Below are positions 42,079-51,698 of a stretch of DNA of 64,000 nucleotides, one piece after another. The DNA lies in assembly GCF_031624395.1 (NCBI RefSeq), contig NZ_JAMQON010000009.1, forward strand, positions 31,403-95,402. Direction: 5' to 3'. The stretch is from Halomicroarcula saliterrae (GTDB lineage: Archaea; Halobacteriota; Halobacteria; Halobacteriales; Haloarculaceae). Under the pieces are notes generated by a model. That model had not been told where the DNA came from. It saw nothing but the letters and a program-made list of their open reading frames with translations, and did not search any database. Each line of letters opens with the position of its first letter. Position 1 is the first letter of the stretch. The position numbers and the translations under genes are program-made.

Positions 42079-42885
42079 ATGCCCGAAATCGGCATCTACG
42101 CCCGTGTCTCGACGACAGACCAAGACCCACAACGACAACTCGACGAACTTCGGGAGTTTGCCAGAGACACGTACGATGAGCCAGAGATTAACGCCTATGC
42201 AGACATCATCGGTGGTACTGAAAATGACCGCGGTGAGGAGTACCAGCGTCTTCGTGCAGATATCGAAGACGGGTCTTTGGATGTAGTCATCGTTCACGAA
42301 CTGTCTCGGCTCTCCAGACTCGGCGCCGGCGAAATCCACGAGTTCTTAGAATTCTGTCTCAGTCATGAAACCGGTGTTCAGGATCTGGAGGTCGGACTCG
42401 AAATCAGCCTTGACGATGACCTCGTCGACAGAGCTGTGAGTCAGCTGATTGCTGGTGTGATGGGCGACCTCGCTCGTGTGGAACACAAACAGAAGCTCCG
42501 CCGGATTCAATCCGGCATCGACGCTGCAAAAGAGGCCGGCCGATGGACTGGACGGCCCCCGGCGGGGTTTGACGTCGAAGATGGCTATCTCCAGGTCAAC
42601 GCCGACGAGTTCCTAACTATTCGACGGGCGCTTGAACGCATTGAGCAAGGCTATACATACGCTGAAGCGGCTGATGGAACGCCCGTTGCCGAGTCAACGT
42701 TGCGAGCACTCCACGATGACCGCCGTGACCTCTATTTCTACGCTGCAGCTGCGGATGAGCGGCTTCAAGCCGCCGCGCAAGAACTCGAACCACTAGAGAA
42801 ACCAGATATTCCCGATGACACCAGACTCCCCGAGCAGGACATTCGAACTATCGTTCGCGATGAAATCCATCGCCACCAGCAGTAA
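42079..42885 (+). CDS. Serine recombinase (resolvase family)
   Basis: 268 residues. Catalytic N-terminal domain: IGIYARVSTTDQDPQRQLDE with the nucleophile Ser, VVIVHELSRLSRLGAGEIHE with the Arg residues, ISLDDDLVDRAVSQLIAGVM, and LARVEHKQKLRRIQSGIDAA (E helix). A short linker GRWTGRPPAGFDV follows. The C-terminus is a small helix-turn-helix (TIRRALERIEQGYTYAEAAD) and an extra helical tail. Resolvases cut at a site usually next to their gene; AGGAAG-TG-CTTCCT (42011-42024) is the one small palindrome just upstream. A role in multimer resolution or invertase-like switching is possible. Confidence 0.9.
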   Translation: MPEIGIYARVSTTDQDPQRQLDELREFARDTYDEPEINAYADIIGGTENDRGEEYQRLRADIEDGSLDVVIVHELSRLSRLGAGEIHEFLEFCLSHETGVQDLEVGLEISLDDDLVDRAVSQLIAGVMGDLARVEHKQKLRRIQSGIDAAKEAGRWTGRPPAGFDVEDGYLQVNADEFLTIRRALERIEQGYTYAEAADGTPVAESTLRALHDDRRDLYFYAAAADERLQAAAQELEPLEKPDIPDDTRLPEQDIRTIVRDEIHRHQQ

Positions 42886-43025
42886 CTCTCTCAATGCCAC
42901 CAGCTGTAATAGCAGACCTACACTGTGGCTGCGCTCACTCAGAGGGTTGACCATTATTCTCTGAAGAGTTTGAGCGCACTCACTAGCACGTGTTAGAGAT
43001 CCCCTCTCTCCGATGCCGACGGCCT

Positions 43026-43457
43026 TCAGTCTTGATCGCCCGGACGGTCGACGGCTTCAGCGGCCTCAATTTCGTCTGTTTTCTCGACTTCGGCGAACAT
43101 GGCGCGATACGCATCGGGCTCAAAGAGGTTGTTTCGGTCGAAGAGGTCACGGGCAGCGTCGGTGAGCTGGAAGAACCGATACGGCTGGCCGCGTTGGAGC
43201 CCTTCCCGGTCCCGTTCGACAACCTCGACCAGCCCCACCTTCTTCAGCCGGGAGAGATGATCGGTGAGTGTCGACGCTGCGACGCTCGGATTGTAATATT
43301 CGAGCTCCTTCTTCGAGGGTGCTCCTTTCGGATGGCCGACGATGGTGCCGATGATGTTCGCGCGGGTTGTGTCGTCCAGCGAACCTAACGCTGTAATCGG
43401 ATTCAGGCCGGTCATCTTCTCGCTGGGCCTGAATCGGGTGGAATCGGGGCGAGACAT
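43026..43457 (-). CDS. Winged-helix transcriptional regulator (locus 3)
   Basis: 143 residues from ATG 43457. Winged helix at 25-110: ALGSLDDTTRANIIGTIVGH, GAPSKKELEYYNPSVAASTL, TDHLSRLKKVGLVEVVERDR, PYRFFQLTDAARDLFDR. The core YNPSVAASTLTDHLSRL aligns with the locus 1 regulator's VNPGKSQSTIREHLERL. Divergent from the deoxyribosyltransferase-like gene at 43581, with an inverted repeat over its own promoter. Confidence 0.8.
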   Translation of the reverse strand: MSRPDSTRFRPSEKMTGLNPITALGSLDDTTRANIIGTIVGHPKGAPSKKELEYYNPSVAASTLTDHLSRLKKVGLVEVVERDREGLQRGQPYRFFQLTDAARDLFDRNNLFEPDAYRAMFAEVEKTDEIEAAEAVDRPGDQD

Positions 43458-43487
43458 CGTGTATAGGTTTTCATCGTCCAGTCAAAT

Positions 43488-43515
43488 AACCATTTCGGTG
43501 AAAATCGAAGTGGTT
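43488..43515. promoter_or_regulatory. Operator-like inverted repeat of locus 3
   Basis: AACCATTTCG (43488-43497), 8 nt, CGAAGTGGTT (43506-43515), one mismatch. Its left part matches the locus 1 site (15 of 20). It covers the place where the TATA/BRE of the minus-strand regulator should be (31-58 nt before its ATG), so it probably mediates self-control. Confidence 0.6.
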
Positions 43516-43580
43516 CCTGAAGTTTCCCCGCGTTTCACTTTCAGCCCGTTTTCCGTACCGTTAGGTAGCGGTGGTTTGTG

Positions 43581-44165
43581 ATGGCCAATATGACTACCGA
43601 CGACGGAATGCGGGCAGTTATCGACAAATTAGGTTCGACACCTGGCGAGACACTCACACCTGAACGCGTTGAGGAAATTCAGACGGCGATGCATGAGGAT
43701 CTCGGTCGGTTCATCAACACGACATCGTACTTCGTACTCGGTTCGTATGCTGAGGAGGAGCGGCCACGACTGGAAGCAGTACGGGACCACCTTGCGTCCG
43801 AGGTCCAGCATTCAAGCACGGACGAAGAGGTTGAAGCGTTCCTAATGGACGAGATTCTAGATATTTCGGAGTTCTTTACGTCGAAATTCAAGCTCTTAGC
43901 GAGCTACGCTGACAATATCGTTGGCGTGTACGAACACTCCAAGGGAGGCCATGCCTGGGAAGCAGGCTACATCGACCAGCCGACGTATCGGGACCGAACC
44001 AGAGCGTTCTACCGGTCCTACGATACTGAGGAAGAAGAGTATGCAGCCTATGACGCGATGTTCGCACACTACCTGTTGTCGATGGAGCGGGTCGACCGTG
44101 CAAACACCTGGACGGACCCAAATGACCTTCTCGAGGAAGTACGGGCAGCATATGTAGACCAGTGA
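43581..44165 (+). CDS. Nucleoside-deoxyribosyltransferase-like Rossmannoid protein (locus 3)
   Basis: 194 residues; ATG 43581 preferred over GTG 43578. Strand 1 and loop TSYFVLGSYAEEERPRLEAV; strand 2 EAFLMDEILDISEFF; helix-strand 3 KFKLLASYADNIVGVYEHSK; GGHAWEAGYIDQPTY with Glu-x-Gly. The order and motifs follow the locus 1 protein (shared LGS-x-A, KF-x-LLA, V-x-EH-x2-GG), so the two are paralogues. The C-terminus is helical and acidic. Ligand unknown; nucleotide sensing or hydrolysis is inferred from fold resemblance. Confidence 0.65.
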   Translation: MANMTTDDGMRAVIDKLGSTPGETLTPERVEEIQTAMHEDLGRFINTTSYFVLGSYAEEERPRLEAVRDHLASEVQHSSTDEEVEAFLMDEILDISEFFTSKFKLLASYADNIVGVYEHSKGGHAWEAGYIDQPTYRDRTRAFYRSYDTEEEEYAAYDAMFAHYLLSMERVDRANTWTDPNDLLEEVRAAYVDQ

Positions 44166-44204
44166 GTCTGACTCTCTCCCACGCGATGCAACTGGAGATT
44201 TGAT

Positions 44205-44885
44205 TCAGTCTCGTTTCTCTCCAGTCACGACATACACAGTCCCTGCATGAAATGTCTCCATAGAGACCGCCACGAAAGTGTCTTCGACAGACTGAGCTAT
44301 TGGTGCGTCGGGGTACCAGTTGGTGATATAGGCGGAGACGCCTTCGATGAGTGGGTTGAGCCAGCAAAGCGGTGCGGTCTGGAATGACTGAGCGTCGAGA
44401 ACTGCAATGCGTCCTCCGGGCCGCAAAACATCGGATATTCCCGCTACGACTGCCTCGACATCGCCCATCGCGCTCAAGGAGAGCGTCGCGCATACCCCAT
44501 CGAAGCGGTCGTTCGGCAGTGGCAGTCTCTTGGCGTCCGCTCTAAGTACTTCGACCTCACAGTCCAACTGTTTGCCGCGCTCCTTCGCCCGCTTGACCAT
44601 GCCGGGGCTCGCGTCGACGCCGACGATAGTTCCAGTCGGGCCAACGGCCTCGGCAAGTCGCTCGAAGTTGGGAGCGGGCCCACATCCGACATCGAGGACG
44701 GTATCACCGGGGTCCAGCGAGAGTGCGGCGACCGTCCGGTCGCGAAATTCGGCCGTTCGACCGAAAAGGAAGGCCGTGACAAAGGCGGCGTACACTCGGT
44801 CGTGTCGGCTCCACCAGTCGTAGACGCGCTGGCTGTGCGTGTGGTTGCGACGGTCGAAGGCCCACTGGCGGAATGGGTCAATCAC
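44205..44885 (-). CDS. Class I SAM-dependent methyltransferase
   Basis: 226 residues from GTG 44885. AdoMet motif [21 protein letters not shown], motif [39 protein letters not shown], and motif IV-like [15 protein letters not shown]. The N-terminal helical part ([20 protein letters not shown]) resembles membrane-lipid or quinone methylases. The start overlaps the copper-ATPase stop (GTGA), so it is the last gene of that operon. Substrate unknown; a link to arsenic or lipid methylation cannot be shown. Confidence 0.8.
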   Translation of the reverse strand: MIDPFRQWAFDRRNHTHSQRVYDWWSRHDRVYAAFVTAFLFGRTAEFRDRTVAALSLDPGDTVLDVGCGPAPNFERLAEAVGPTGTIVGVDASPGMVKRAKERGKQLDCEVEVLRADAKRLPLPNDRFDGVCATLSLSAMGDVEAVVAGISDVLRPGGRIAVLDAQSFQTAPLCWLNPLIEGVSAYITNWYPDAPIAQSVEDTFVAVSMETFHAGTVYVVTGEKRD

Positions 44886-47218
44886 GAGAGATCGACCCCG
44901 CGGAGCCGACGGGCGTTGATCGCGACGATGACGGTCGACAGCGACATGAACACCGCACCGATAGCGGGCGACAGGAGAATACCGATAGGTGCGAGAACGC
45001 CGGCCGCTAGGGGAAGGGCAAACACGTTGTACCCGGTCGCCCAGACGAGATTCTCCTGCATCTTACGGTAGCTCGCCTTCGAGAGTTTGATGAGTCGAAC
45101 GACGTCGCGGGGGTTGTTCTCGACGAGAATGATATCTCCCGACTCGATTGCCACGTCTGTCCCCGAGCCGATGGCGATACCGACATCCGCTCTAGTTAGT
45201 GCCGGGGCGTCATTGACGCCGTCGCCGACCATCGCGACCAGCTTCCCCTCGGACTGGAGCTGTTCGACTTTCGTGTCTTTCTCCTCGGGGAGCACTTCAG
45301 CAAAGTACTGGTCGATACCGAGTTCTTCGGAGACGGCCTTCGCGACGTCTTCGGAGTCGCCGGTTAGCATCGCCACCTCAATATCCATCGCGTGTAGTGC
45401 GTCGATGGCCTGCCGACTTTCCTCCCGGATGACGTCTGCCAGCGCAAACGCAGCGACGACCTCGGATTCGTCTTGGATGAGGTAGATGACAGTCTGGGCG
45501 TTTGAGCCGGCCTCATCGGCGAATGAAGCGATAGACGATGGTCTGTCGATGCCGAGCTTCTCGATTAGGTTGGGACCGCCAAGATGGACTAGCTCGCCGC
45601 CCACGGTTGCTTTGACCCCGAGCCCACGGAGGTTCTCGAAGTTCGAGACACTCGCTCGCTGGACGCCACGTTCGTCGGCGGCGGTCCGAATCGCGCGAGC
45701 GATCATGTGCTCAGAGTCGCCTTCCACGCCAGCAGCGACCTCGAACGCTTCTTCTTCGGACCAACCAGCTGCCGTCTCGACACCGACGACACCTTGCTCG
45801 CCCTTGGTGAGCGTCCCGGTCTTATCGAACATCACCGTGTCCAGGTTCCGAGCTTCCTCCATGGCGATACGGTCGCGGATGAGCATCCCGTTTCGGGCGG
45901 CCGTCGACGTGTTGATTGCGACGACGAGCGGGACAGCCAGACCGAGTGCATGTGGACAGGCGATGACGAGCACCGTGACGACGCGTTCCAGTACGGCGAT
46001 GTTCAACCCCACCGCAATGACCCACGCCACAGCCGTGATGGCCGCCACACCCAACGCGGCGTAGAACAGCCACCCGGACGCCCGGTCGGCGAGCAGCTGT
46101 GTCTTTGACTTCGACTGCTGGGCGTCCTCGACGAGTCGCATGATGCCGGCTAGTGCCGTTTCGTCGCCCGTCTTCGTCACGCGGACCCGGAGACTGCCAT
46201 CTTGATTGACCGTCCCAGCGACGACGTCTGCGCCCGGCTCTTTGTCCACTGGTCGTGATTCGCCCGTGATCATCGACTCGTCGACTGAAGAGGCCCCCTC
46301 GACGACTTCGCCGTCGGCGGGGACACTCGCTCCTGGTCGGACGAGCAGTACGTCTCCGTTCTGGAGCTCTGACACGGGCACTTCCTCGGTATCCCCACTC
46401 TCGGTGACTCGCTCGGCCGTGTCGGGCATGAGCCTGGCGAGTTCGTCGAGTGCACCGGAGGCCGCCCTGACCGACCGCATCTCTATCCAGTGACCGAGCA
46501 ACATGATATCGATCAGCGTGACGAGTTCCCAGAAGAAGGGCGTCGTCCCGGGAATAAACAGGCTGGCGACAGAGTAGAGAAATGCGACTGAGATTGCCAT
46601 CGAAATGAGCGTCATCATCCCCGGTGACCGGTCTTTCAGCTCGGGAATCGCCATCTTGAGGAACGGAATGCCACCGTAGGCGAACACGACCACCGCGAAG
46701 ACTGGCGTTATCCAGGTGCTCCCGGGAAACGCCGGCGAGGAGAATCCGAGTGCCCCTTGGATGAACGGGCTGTAGAGGAGGACGGGTATCGACAGCGCCG
46801 TCGAGATGAAGAACCGCCGGCGGAACATCTGTTCGTGACCGGCGTGCATTCCACCGTGACCGTCGTGACCCGCGTGGTCGCCGTCTTCGCCATGACTATC
46901 GTGCGTATGCTCGTCGTGTTCCGTCCGCTCGTGTATCTCCCGTTCGGCTTCGTCGGCCCGCTCGGCCTCCTCTTCGAGCAGTTCCTGTTCGACGCTGGAA
47001 TCGGGATGGGTCCGTGAATCGTCTTGCTGTGGACGGTCGTGCTGGTGCTCGCTGTCGGGCGTAGCCGCTCCATCGCCGGCAGATTCGAGTTCACAGATGC
47101 GGCAACAGGAAACAGCGTCGTCTGACTGCATAGCAGCGCGGTGGTCCCGTGGCTGTTCGTTCGGCGGGTCGTGGTCTGGGGGGTTCTTCATGTGTTGTCT
47201 ATTGGTACCGTCACCCAT
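44882..47218 (-). CDS. copB: CPH-type P1B copper-exporting ATPase (CopB-like)
   Basis: 778 residues from ATG 47218 (ATG 47191 also possible). About 150 N-terminal residues are acidic and His-rich ([34 protein letters not shown]), replacing Cys-type HMA domains. The transmembrane metal site is [15 protein letters not shown] (CPH, CopB/P1B-3 type). Actuator MITGES, phosphorylation site [12 protein letters not shown], hinge [12 protein letters not shown]. Family enzymes move copper or silver out of the cytoplasm. CXXC pairs near the N-terminus ([11 protein letters not shown]) may add binding. It is followed by a methyltransferase gene and lies 89 nt downstream of the CopZ-like gene. Confidence 0.95.
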   Translation of the reverse strand: MGDGTNRQHMKNPPDHDPPNEQPRDHRAAMQSDDAVSCCRICELESAGDGAATPDSEHQHDRPQQDDSRTHPDSSVEQELLEEEAERADEAEREIHERTEHDEHTHDSHGEDGDHAGHDGHGGMHAGHEQMFRRRFFISTALSIPVLLYSPFIQGALGFSSPAFPGSTWITPVFAVVVFAYGGIPFLKMAIPELKDRSPGMMTLISMAISVAFLYSVASLFIPGTTPFFWELVTLIDIMLLGHWIEMRSVRAASGALDELARLMPDTAERVTESGDTEEVPVSELQNGDVLLVRPGASVPADGEVVEGASSVDESMITGESRPVDKEPGADVVAGTVNQDGSLRVRVTKTGDETALAGIMRLVEDAQQSKSKTQLLADRASGWLFYAALGVAAITAVAWVIAVGLNIAVLERVVTVLVIACPHALGLAVPLVVAINTSTAARNGMLIRDRIAMEEARNLDTVMFDKTGTLTKGEQGVVGVETAAGWSEEEAFEVAAGVEGDSEHMIARAIRTAADERGVQRASVSNFENLRGLGVKATVGGELVHLGGPNLIEKLGIDRPSSIASFADEAGSNAQTVIYLIQDESEVVAAFALADVIREESRQAIDALHAMDIEVAMLTGDSEDVAKAVSEELGIDQYFAEVLPEEKDTKVEQLQSEGKLVAMVGDGVNDAPALTRADVGIAIGSGTDVAIESGDIILVENNPRDVVRLIKLSKASYRKMQENLVWATGYNVFALPLAAGVLAPIGILLSPAIGAVFMSLSTVIVAINARRLRGVDLS

Positions 47219-47307
47219 TGTACTATCTACACGCCAACACTATCGCGTACGGCCGGCGGGAGGACTCGAATAAGAACCACAGTAGCAGCCGTCAGCACGC
47301 CGTGAGT

Positions 47308-47505
47308 TCAAGCGTGTGCAGTATATCCCGCGTCTTCGACAGCCTCCACGAGGCTCGATACCTCTGTGTCACCCTCGACAGTGGCCTGTTCAGCATCTCG
47401 ATCGGCGGTGGCACCGGTGACGCCGGAGACATCCGCTAACGCGTCTTCGACTGTCTGTTCACAGTGTCCGCAGGTCATCCCTTCGACGGTGATAGTGGTG
47501 GACAT
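47308..47505 (-). CDS. copZ: Heavy-metal-associated chaperone (CopZ-like)
   Basis: 65 residues, one HMA domain: TITVEGMTCGHCEQTVEDAL with the Cu-binding GMTCxxC (Cys-Gly-His-Cys) and the usual ferredoxin-like pattern to VEAVEDAGYTAHA. It carries Cu(I) to the exporter. Upstream of copB on the same strand, so chaperone and pump are made together. Confidence 0.93.
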   Translation of the reverse strand: MSTTITVEGMTCGHCEQTVEDALADVSGVTGATADRDAEQATVEGDTEVSSLVEAVEDAGYTAHA

Positions 47506-47695
47506 ACAGTACTAACTACGCCTCGCTCTTTTATTCGGATTGTCCTTTTTTACCGAAAGTAGTTGAGACAAATGGCTTTGGAATCGAAGCGGAGTGTGTC
47601 CTCTGAAGCTTGGAGATTACATCGGGCGGCGCCGAGCAAACGGCTCCGATGACCCACCGCGGGAGACGCCGGTAATCAGGTCGGGCATGGTCGCA

Positions 47696-48463
47696 TCACT
47701 GTTCGACCCGGATGTCGTGTTGGGTCGTGATGAGCGTGCCATCCGGTTTCGACTGGAGGAACAGCCGATATCTCCCGGCCGTCGGAAACCGCGCACCGAA
47801 TTCGACCTGTCCACTGTCGGGACTCGTCTCCTCGGGATGGACGTGCAGGTATGCGAGGTCGCCTTCGCGGAGTGCAACAAGATGGCCGAGTGCGCCCAGA
47901 TACGGGTCCAGTCGAGACACGGGTTCGCCGTCATCTCTGATTTCGAATACCAACTCAGACGCCTCTCCAGCGAGAATCCCACCTGTCTGGAGTTCAATAT
48001 CGTATCCCGCTGCTGTCGCATGTCGTGCTGTATTGGGCCTTGGTGCGACCGCCATCTCACCTGAAGCAAAGAGGTCGACTCCAAGTGTCATCGGATGACC
48101 GTCCACCACTATGTCGATGAACGCTCGATAGACGCCCGGGTCAGGAAGGGTGAGCGCCTCGACACGCCACGTCCCATCGTTTCCGAGGGTTGGATGGAGA
48201 TGCTGGAAGCGAGTGAGGTCTCGACGGACGACAATGAGGTGCCCGCGCTGTCCGTGAGCTTCCTCGAAGTCTGTCACGACATCGCCGTTTTGCGAGACAA
48301 TCTGGAAGCTCCAGTCCAGTGAGTCACTTGGTGTAAAGCGTGTCTCCGCCGGGACGAAGCGAAGGCCGTTTGCGTCCACCGATAGCCCGCCCAGCGTCGC
48401 GTGTCCGCCGGGACCGTATCCCTCTGGAGAGCCGTGGCGCCCGTGTTCGGAGTGATTCTCCAT
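47696..48463 (-). CDS. FixH-like/heavy-metal-associated hypothetical protein
   Basis: 255 residues from ATG 48463 (MENHSEHGRHGSPEGYGPGG). The His-rich start precedes two beta-rich modules with the motif AHGQRGHLIVVRRDLTRFQH then LHPTLGND, and LGALGHLVALREGDLAYLHV then HPEETS. Repeated GHL...H-LHP/H-VHP pairs look like metal ligands. Such proteins occur in bacterial and archaeal copper or mercury regions. No clear signal peptide, which is odd for a beta-rich metal binder. Confidence 0.65.
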   Translation of the reverse strand: MENHSEHGRHGSPEGYGPGGHATLGGLSVDANGLRFVPAETRFTPSDSLDWSFQIVSQNGDVVTDFEEAHGQRGHLIVVRRDLTRFQHLHPTLGNDGTWRVEALTLPDPGVYRAFIDIVVDGHPMTLGVDLFASGEMAVAPRPNTARHATAAGYDIELQTGGILAGEASELVFEIRDDGEPVSRLDPYLGALGHLVALREGDLAYLHVHPEETSPDSGQVEFGARFPTAGRYRLFLQSKPDGTLITTQHDIRVEQ

Positions 48464-48665
48464 AGCAGAGAGAGGGCCTGTCATAGGTTAACAGATTGCC
48501 CTGATTGAGGTGTGGCCACGCAGCGAACGATGAGCTAGAACGCCTGTCTCACACAGACAGTCATTGTAGCCGGCGTATCTTGCTTCCGAACACAAACTTT
48601 CGTCGGGTTCAGAGCTAACAATCTTAAGAACAATTGACAAAACAGATGGCTGTGTTGGTCTACAT

Positions 48666-50066
48666 ATGCAAGCTGCCATCGTCGACGGGATTTTCGAATC
48701 CTTACGGATCGGATTCGGATTCCTTTGGACAGCAGCATGGGCAATCATCATGGGCCTCGTCATCACGAGTCTCGTGCAGGTCTACGTCTCGAAGGAACGC
48801 ATGGCAAGAGTACTGGGCGAGGAGACTGTGGGTGGCGTCACGAAAGCGACGTTGTTTGGCGCTGCAAGTAGCGGGTGTAGCTTCGGTGCGATTGCTATCG
48901 GGAAAGGGCTGTTCAAGAAGGGGGCACACGCGGTGAACGTCCTCGCCTTCATGTTCGCCTCGACGAACCTAATCGTCGAGCTGGGGCTCATGATTCTCAT
49001 ACTCCTGGGCTGGGAGTTCCTCGTCGCGGAACTGCTCGGTGGTGTCATTCTCATCGCGGTGATGGCGGTCCTCGTCCATTTGACCCTCCCGGAGAATCTC
49101 TTCGACGAGGTCAGACAGGCGCTCAACGACCGCGACCACGAGCACGGGATTACAGAGGACCCGACCTGCGGGATGGAAGGCAAAGACGAGTACTCGCTGG
49201 TGACCGATGGCGGCGAGATGCTGAAGTTCTGCTCGGAAGGCTGTATGGAGACCTACGAGCAGGAAGCCGCCAGTAGTGGTGGGTGGCGTGAGGAACTCCT
49301 GTCGTGGGGCGGCTGGTACAAGGTCGGCAATCAGTACCGAAAGGAGTGGTCAATGATCTGGAAGGACGTCGTGGCCGGCTTTCTCATCTCGGGGTTCGTC
49401 ATCGTGTTCGTCCCACAATCAGTGTGGAACACGCTGTTCCTCCAGGGCGAGGGTGTGCTTGTCAGCGCCGAGAATGCAATCATGGGGGTCGCCATCGCCG
49501 TCGTCAGCTTCGTCGGAAGCATGGGCAACGTCCCATTCGCCGTTGCCCTCTGGGGCGGGGGTATTAGCTTCGCTGGCGTCATCGCGTTCGTCTACGCCGA
49601 CCTCATCACGATTCCCGTCCTGAACGTCTACCGGAAGTACTACGGTTGGAAGGTGATGCTGTACATCCTCGGTGTGTTCTTCGTGACGATGGCCTTCACG
49701 GGCTTTCTCATGGAAGAACTGTTCAACGCGCTCGGTATCGTCCCAGACCTCGCGGGCGGAGAGACAGCGACCGAACAGACGTACTTCGAACTCAACTACA
49801 CGTTCTACCTCAACGTCATCGCTTTCGCGCTTTCTGGGTTCCTCCTGTATGTCTACCGTCGAGGTCTCGGCGCGCCCGGTCAGTATCGTGACCCCGTTTG
49901 TGGGATGCGAACCGACGACAGCGGGCCGAGTCTCTCCCACGACGGGGAGACGTACTACTTTTGTTCGGAGCGCTGCAAGCAGTCCTTCGACGAGCACCCG
50001 ACAGAGTTCTCAGACCAACACCCACACGTTTCTGAAGGAGGTGGGGCCGACAGCCATGACCATTGA
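48666..50066 (+). CDS. ArsP-type permease with two TRASH/YHS metal-binding segments
   Basis: 466 residues. Eight or nine membrane helices in two blocks; the first has VTKATLFGAASSGCSFGAIA, the conserved S-GC-S motif of the permease family (DUF318/ArsP), and the second SMGNVPFAVALWGGGISFAG. Between the blocks is a YHS/TRASH module DPTCGMEGKDEYSLVT with KFCSEGCMETYEQEA. A second one ends the protein: DPVCGMRTDDSGPS, YYFCSERCKQSFDEHP, followed by His (VSEGGGADSHDH). Family members export metalloids or metals; the YHS modules suggest copper or zinc here. Confidence 0.87.
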   Translation: MQAAIVDGIFESLRIGFGFLWTAAWAIIMGLVITSLVQVYVSKERMARVLGEETVGGVTKATLFGAASSGCSFGAIAIGKGLFKKGAHAVNVLAFMFASTNLIVELGLMILILLGWEFLVAELLGGVILIAVMAVLVHLTLPENLFDEVRQALNDRDHEHGITEDPTCGMEGKDEYSLVTDGGEMLKFCSEGCMETYEQEAASSGGWREELLSWGGWYKVGNQYRKEWSMIWKDVVAGFLISGFVIVFVPQSVWNTLFLQGEGVLVSAENAIMGVAIAVVSFVGSMGNVPFAVALWGGGISFAGVIAFVYADLITIPVLNVYRKYYGWKVMLYILGVFFVTMAFTGFLMEELFNALGIVPDLAGGETATEQTYFELNYTFYLNVIAFALSGFLLYVYRRGLGAPGQYRDPVCGMRTDDSGPSLSHDGETYYFCSERCKQSFDEHPTEFSDQHPHVSEGGGADSHDH

Positions 50067-50194
50067 CCGAATCCCGTCACACCGCGTCGACGAGAGGCGG
50101 CAGCCCGTATCGGTACACCTGTCAGACTACTGCATCTCGGCAGTAGCGACAGCCACACTATGTCCCAGCAAATCCACTTCGGAGGTGACTAACA

Positions 50195-51625
50195 GTGTCC
50201 GTTGACCTGGTCATCCACGATGCACTCGTCTTGACTGTCGACGAACGCAACCGGCTCTACGAGCGTGGGACGGTCGTCGTCGACGACGGACGTATCACAG
50301 AGGTTCGGAAGTCCATCGACGGCGATGGGAAGCTCGTGATGCCGGGGCTCATCAACGCACACACACATCTCGAATTCACTCCGCTGATAGGTGCGTTCAG
50401 CGACCTCGGGTTGCTGGAGATGATGGGCAGCATGACTGCTATCTTCGGTCGTCTCGCCGATGACGAGTTCGACTATCTGGTGGAGGCCGGATACGAACTG
50501 GCCGCACTGAACTTTGCGCTTGGCGGCGTTACGACGGTCAACTCGATGGACGTCCAGCCCGGCGCAGGTGCCGAGGCGTTCGGCGAAGCAGGGCTGCGTG
50601 GCTTGTTCGGTCCGGTGATTACGGACCTCTTCTGGGATGAACCGGTCGATGAACAGTTCGACCGCGCTCGCCAGTTCATCGAGGCGTATCACGATACCTA
50701 CGGCGGGCGTATTCAAGCGACGATTTGCCCACACGACGACTGGTCGTGTACACGCGAGCTATGGGAGCGCACAGCGGCCCTCGCTACAGAATACCCCGAT
50801 TTGCTCGTGCATACGCATCTGCTCGAACTCGAAGAGAGTAACACGATGGCACGAGCCAACGGCGCCGCCGACTCGCTCGACCTGCTCGACGATGTCGGCC
50901 TCCTAGACGACCGCCTCCTTGCTGCGCATTTCCGTCTCGCCGACGAGGACGATATCGAGCGAACTGCAGCCTCGGAAGCGTCCGTCGCGCACTGTCCCTC
51001 TGTCTTCGCCTACTGGAACCCCGACGCTGAGATGCAGTGGACGCCGGTACCCGAGTTACGGTCGGCAGGCGTCGATGTCGGGCTGGGAATCGACGACCAC
51101 TACTGGCACGATTCGTACAGCCTGTTCGGCGAAGCCCGACAGGCCCGCCTCGCTGCCAATCTCAAGCGGACGGCCGGACAGTACACCTCGATGGAGCTCG
51201 TCCGAATGCTCACCGTCGAGGGAGCACGGGCCCTGGGGATAGGCGACGAAATCGGGAGTGTCGAACCGGGCAAACGTGCCGACTTGATTCTCTTGAATAT
51301 AGAGAAGCCGAAGTTCACGCCCCTGACCAACATCCCCGCTCACATCGTGAACAACGCTGGTCCAGCCGACGTAGAGACGGTCATCGTCGACGGCTACGTG
51401 GTCGTGCGAGACAGAAACCCGGTAACGATGAACGTCGACGAGGTGCGACGGCAGGCGGAGCAGGCTGTCGACCGCTTCGCAGACGAGACTGGATGGGAGC
51501 TGGACGTTGGCGGTGCTGAACCGCCGGGGACGATTGATACTGTTCGAGACCTCCCGAAGCGAGGACCGACACGGCTGTTGTCGCGGCTTGCGCTTCAGTC
51601 AGTACGCGACACGTTTGAATGGTAA
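50195..51625 (+). CDS. Amidohydrolase (TrzN/cytosine-deaminase-like)
   Basis: 476 residues from GTG 50195. Metal ligands LINAHTHLEFTPL, VHTHLLELEES, AAHFRLADEDD and LGIDDHYWHDSY match the subgroup of S-adenosylhomocysteine/guanine-type deaminases and triazine hydrolases. The ending ALGIGDEIGSVEPGKRADLI is typical. It converts an aminated ring compound to the hydroxyl form; the exact substrate cannot be read. It sits inside the metal island but shows no metal-resistance feature, so it may be a passenger. Confidence 0.88.
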   Translation: MSVDLVIHDALVLTVDERNRLYERGTVVVDDGRITEVRKSIDGDGKLVMPGLINAHTHLEFTPLIGAFSDLGLLEMMGSMTAIFGRLADDEFDYLVEAGYELAALNFALGGVTTVNSMDVQPGAGAEAFGEAGLRGLFGPVITDLFWDEPVDEQFDRARQFIEAYHDTYGGRIQATICPHDDWSCTRELWERTAALATEYPDLLVHTHLLELEESNTMARANGAADSLDLLDDVGLLDDRLLAAHFRLADEDDIERTAASEASVAHCPSVFAYWNPDAEMQWTPVPELRSAGVDVGLGIDDHYWHDSYSLFGEARQARLAANLKRTAGQYTSMELVRMLTVEGARALGIGDEIGSVEPGKRADLILLNIEKPKFTPLTNIPAHIVNNAGPADVETVIVDGYVVVRDRNPVTMNVDEVRRQAEQAVDRFADETGWELDVGGAEPPGTIDTVRDLPKRGPTRLLSRLALQSVRDTFEW

Positions 51626-51698
51626 TCAAAACTGGTACACCGCCGTCTCACTGACGATTACATATGATCACGGGACACACCAGAGTGAGGTGTGAGGG

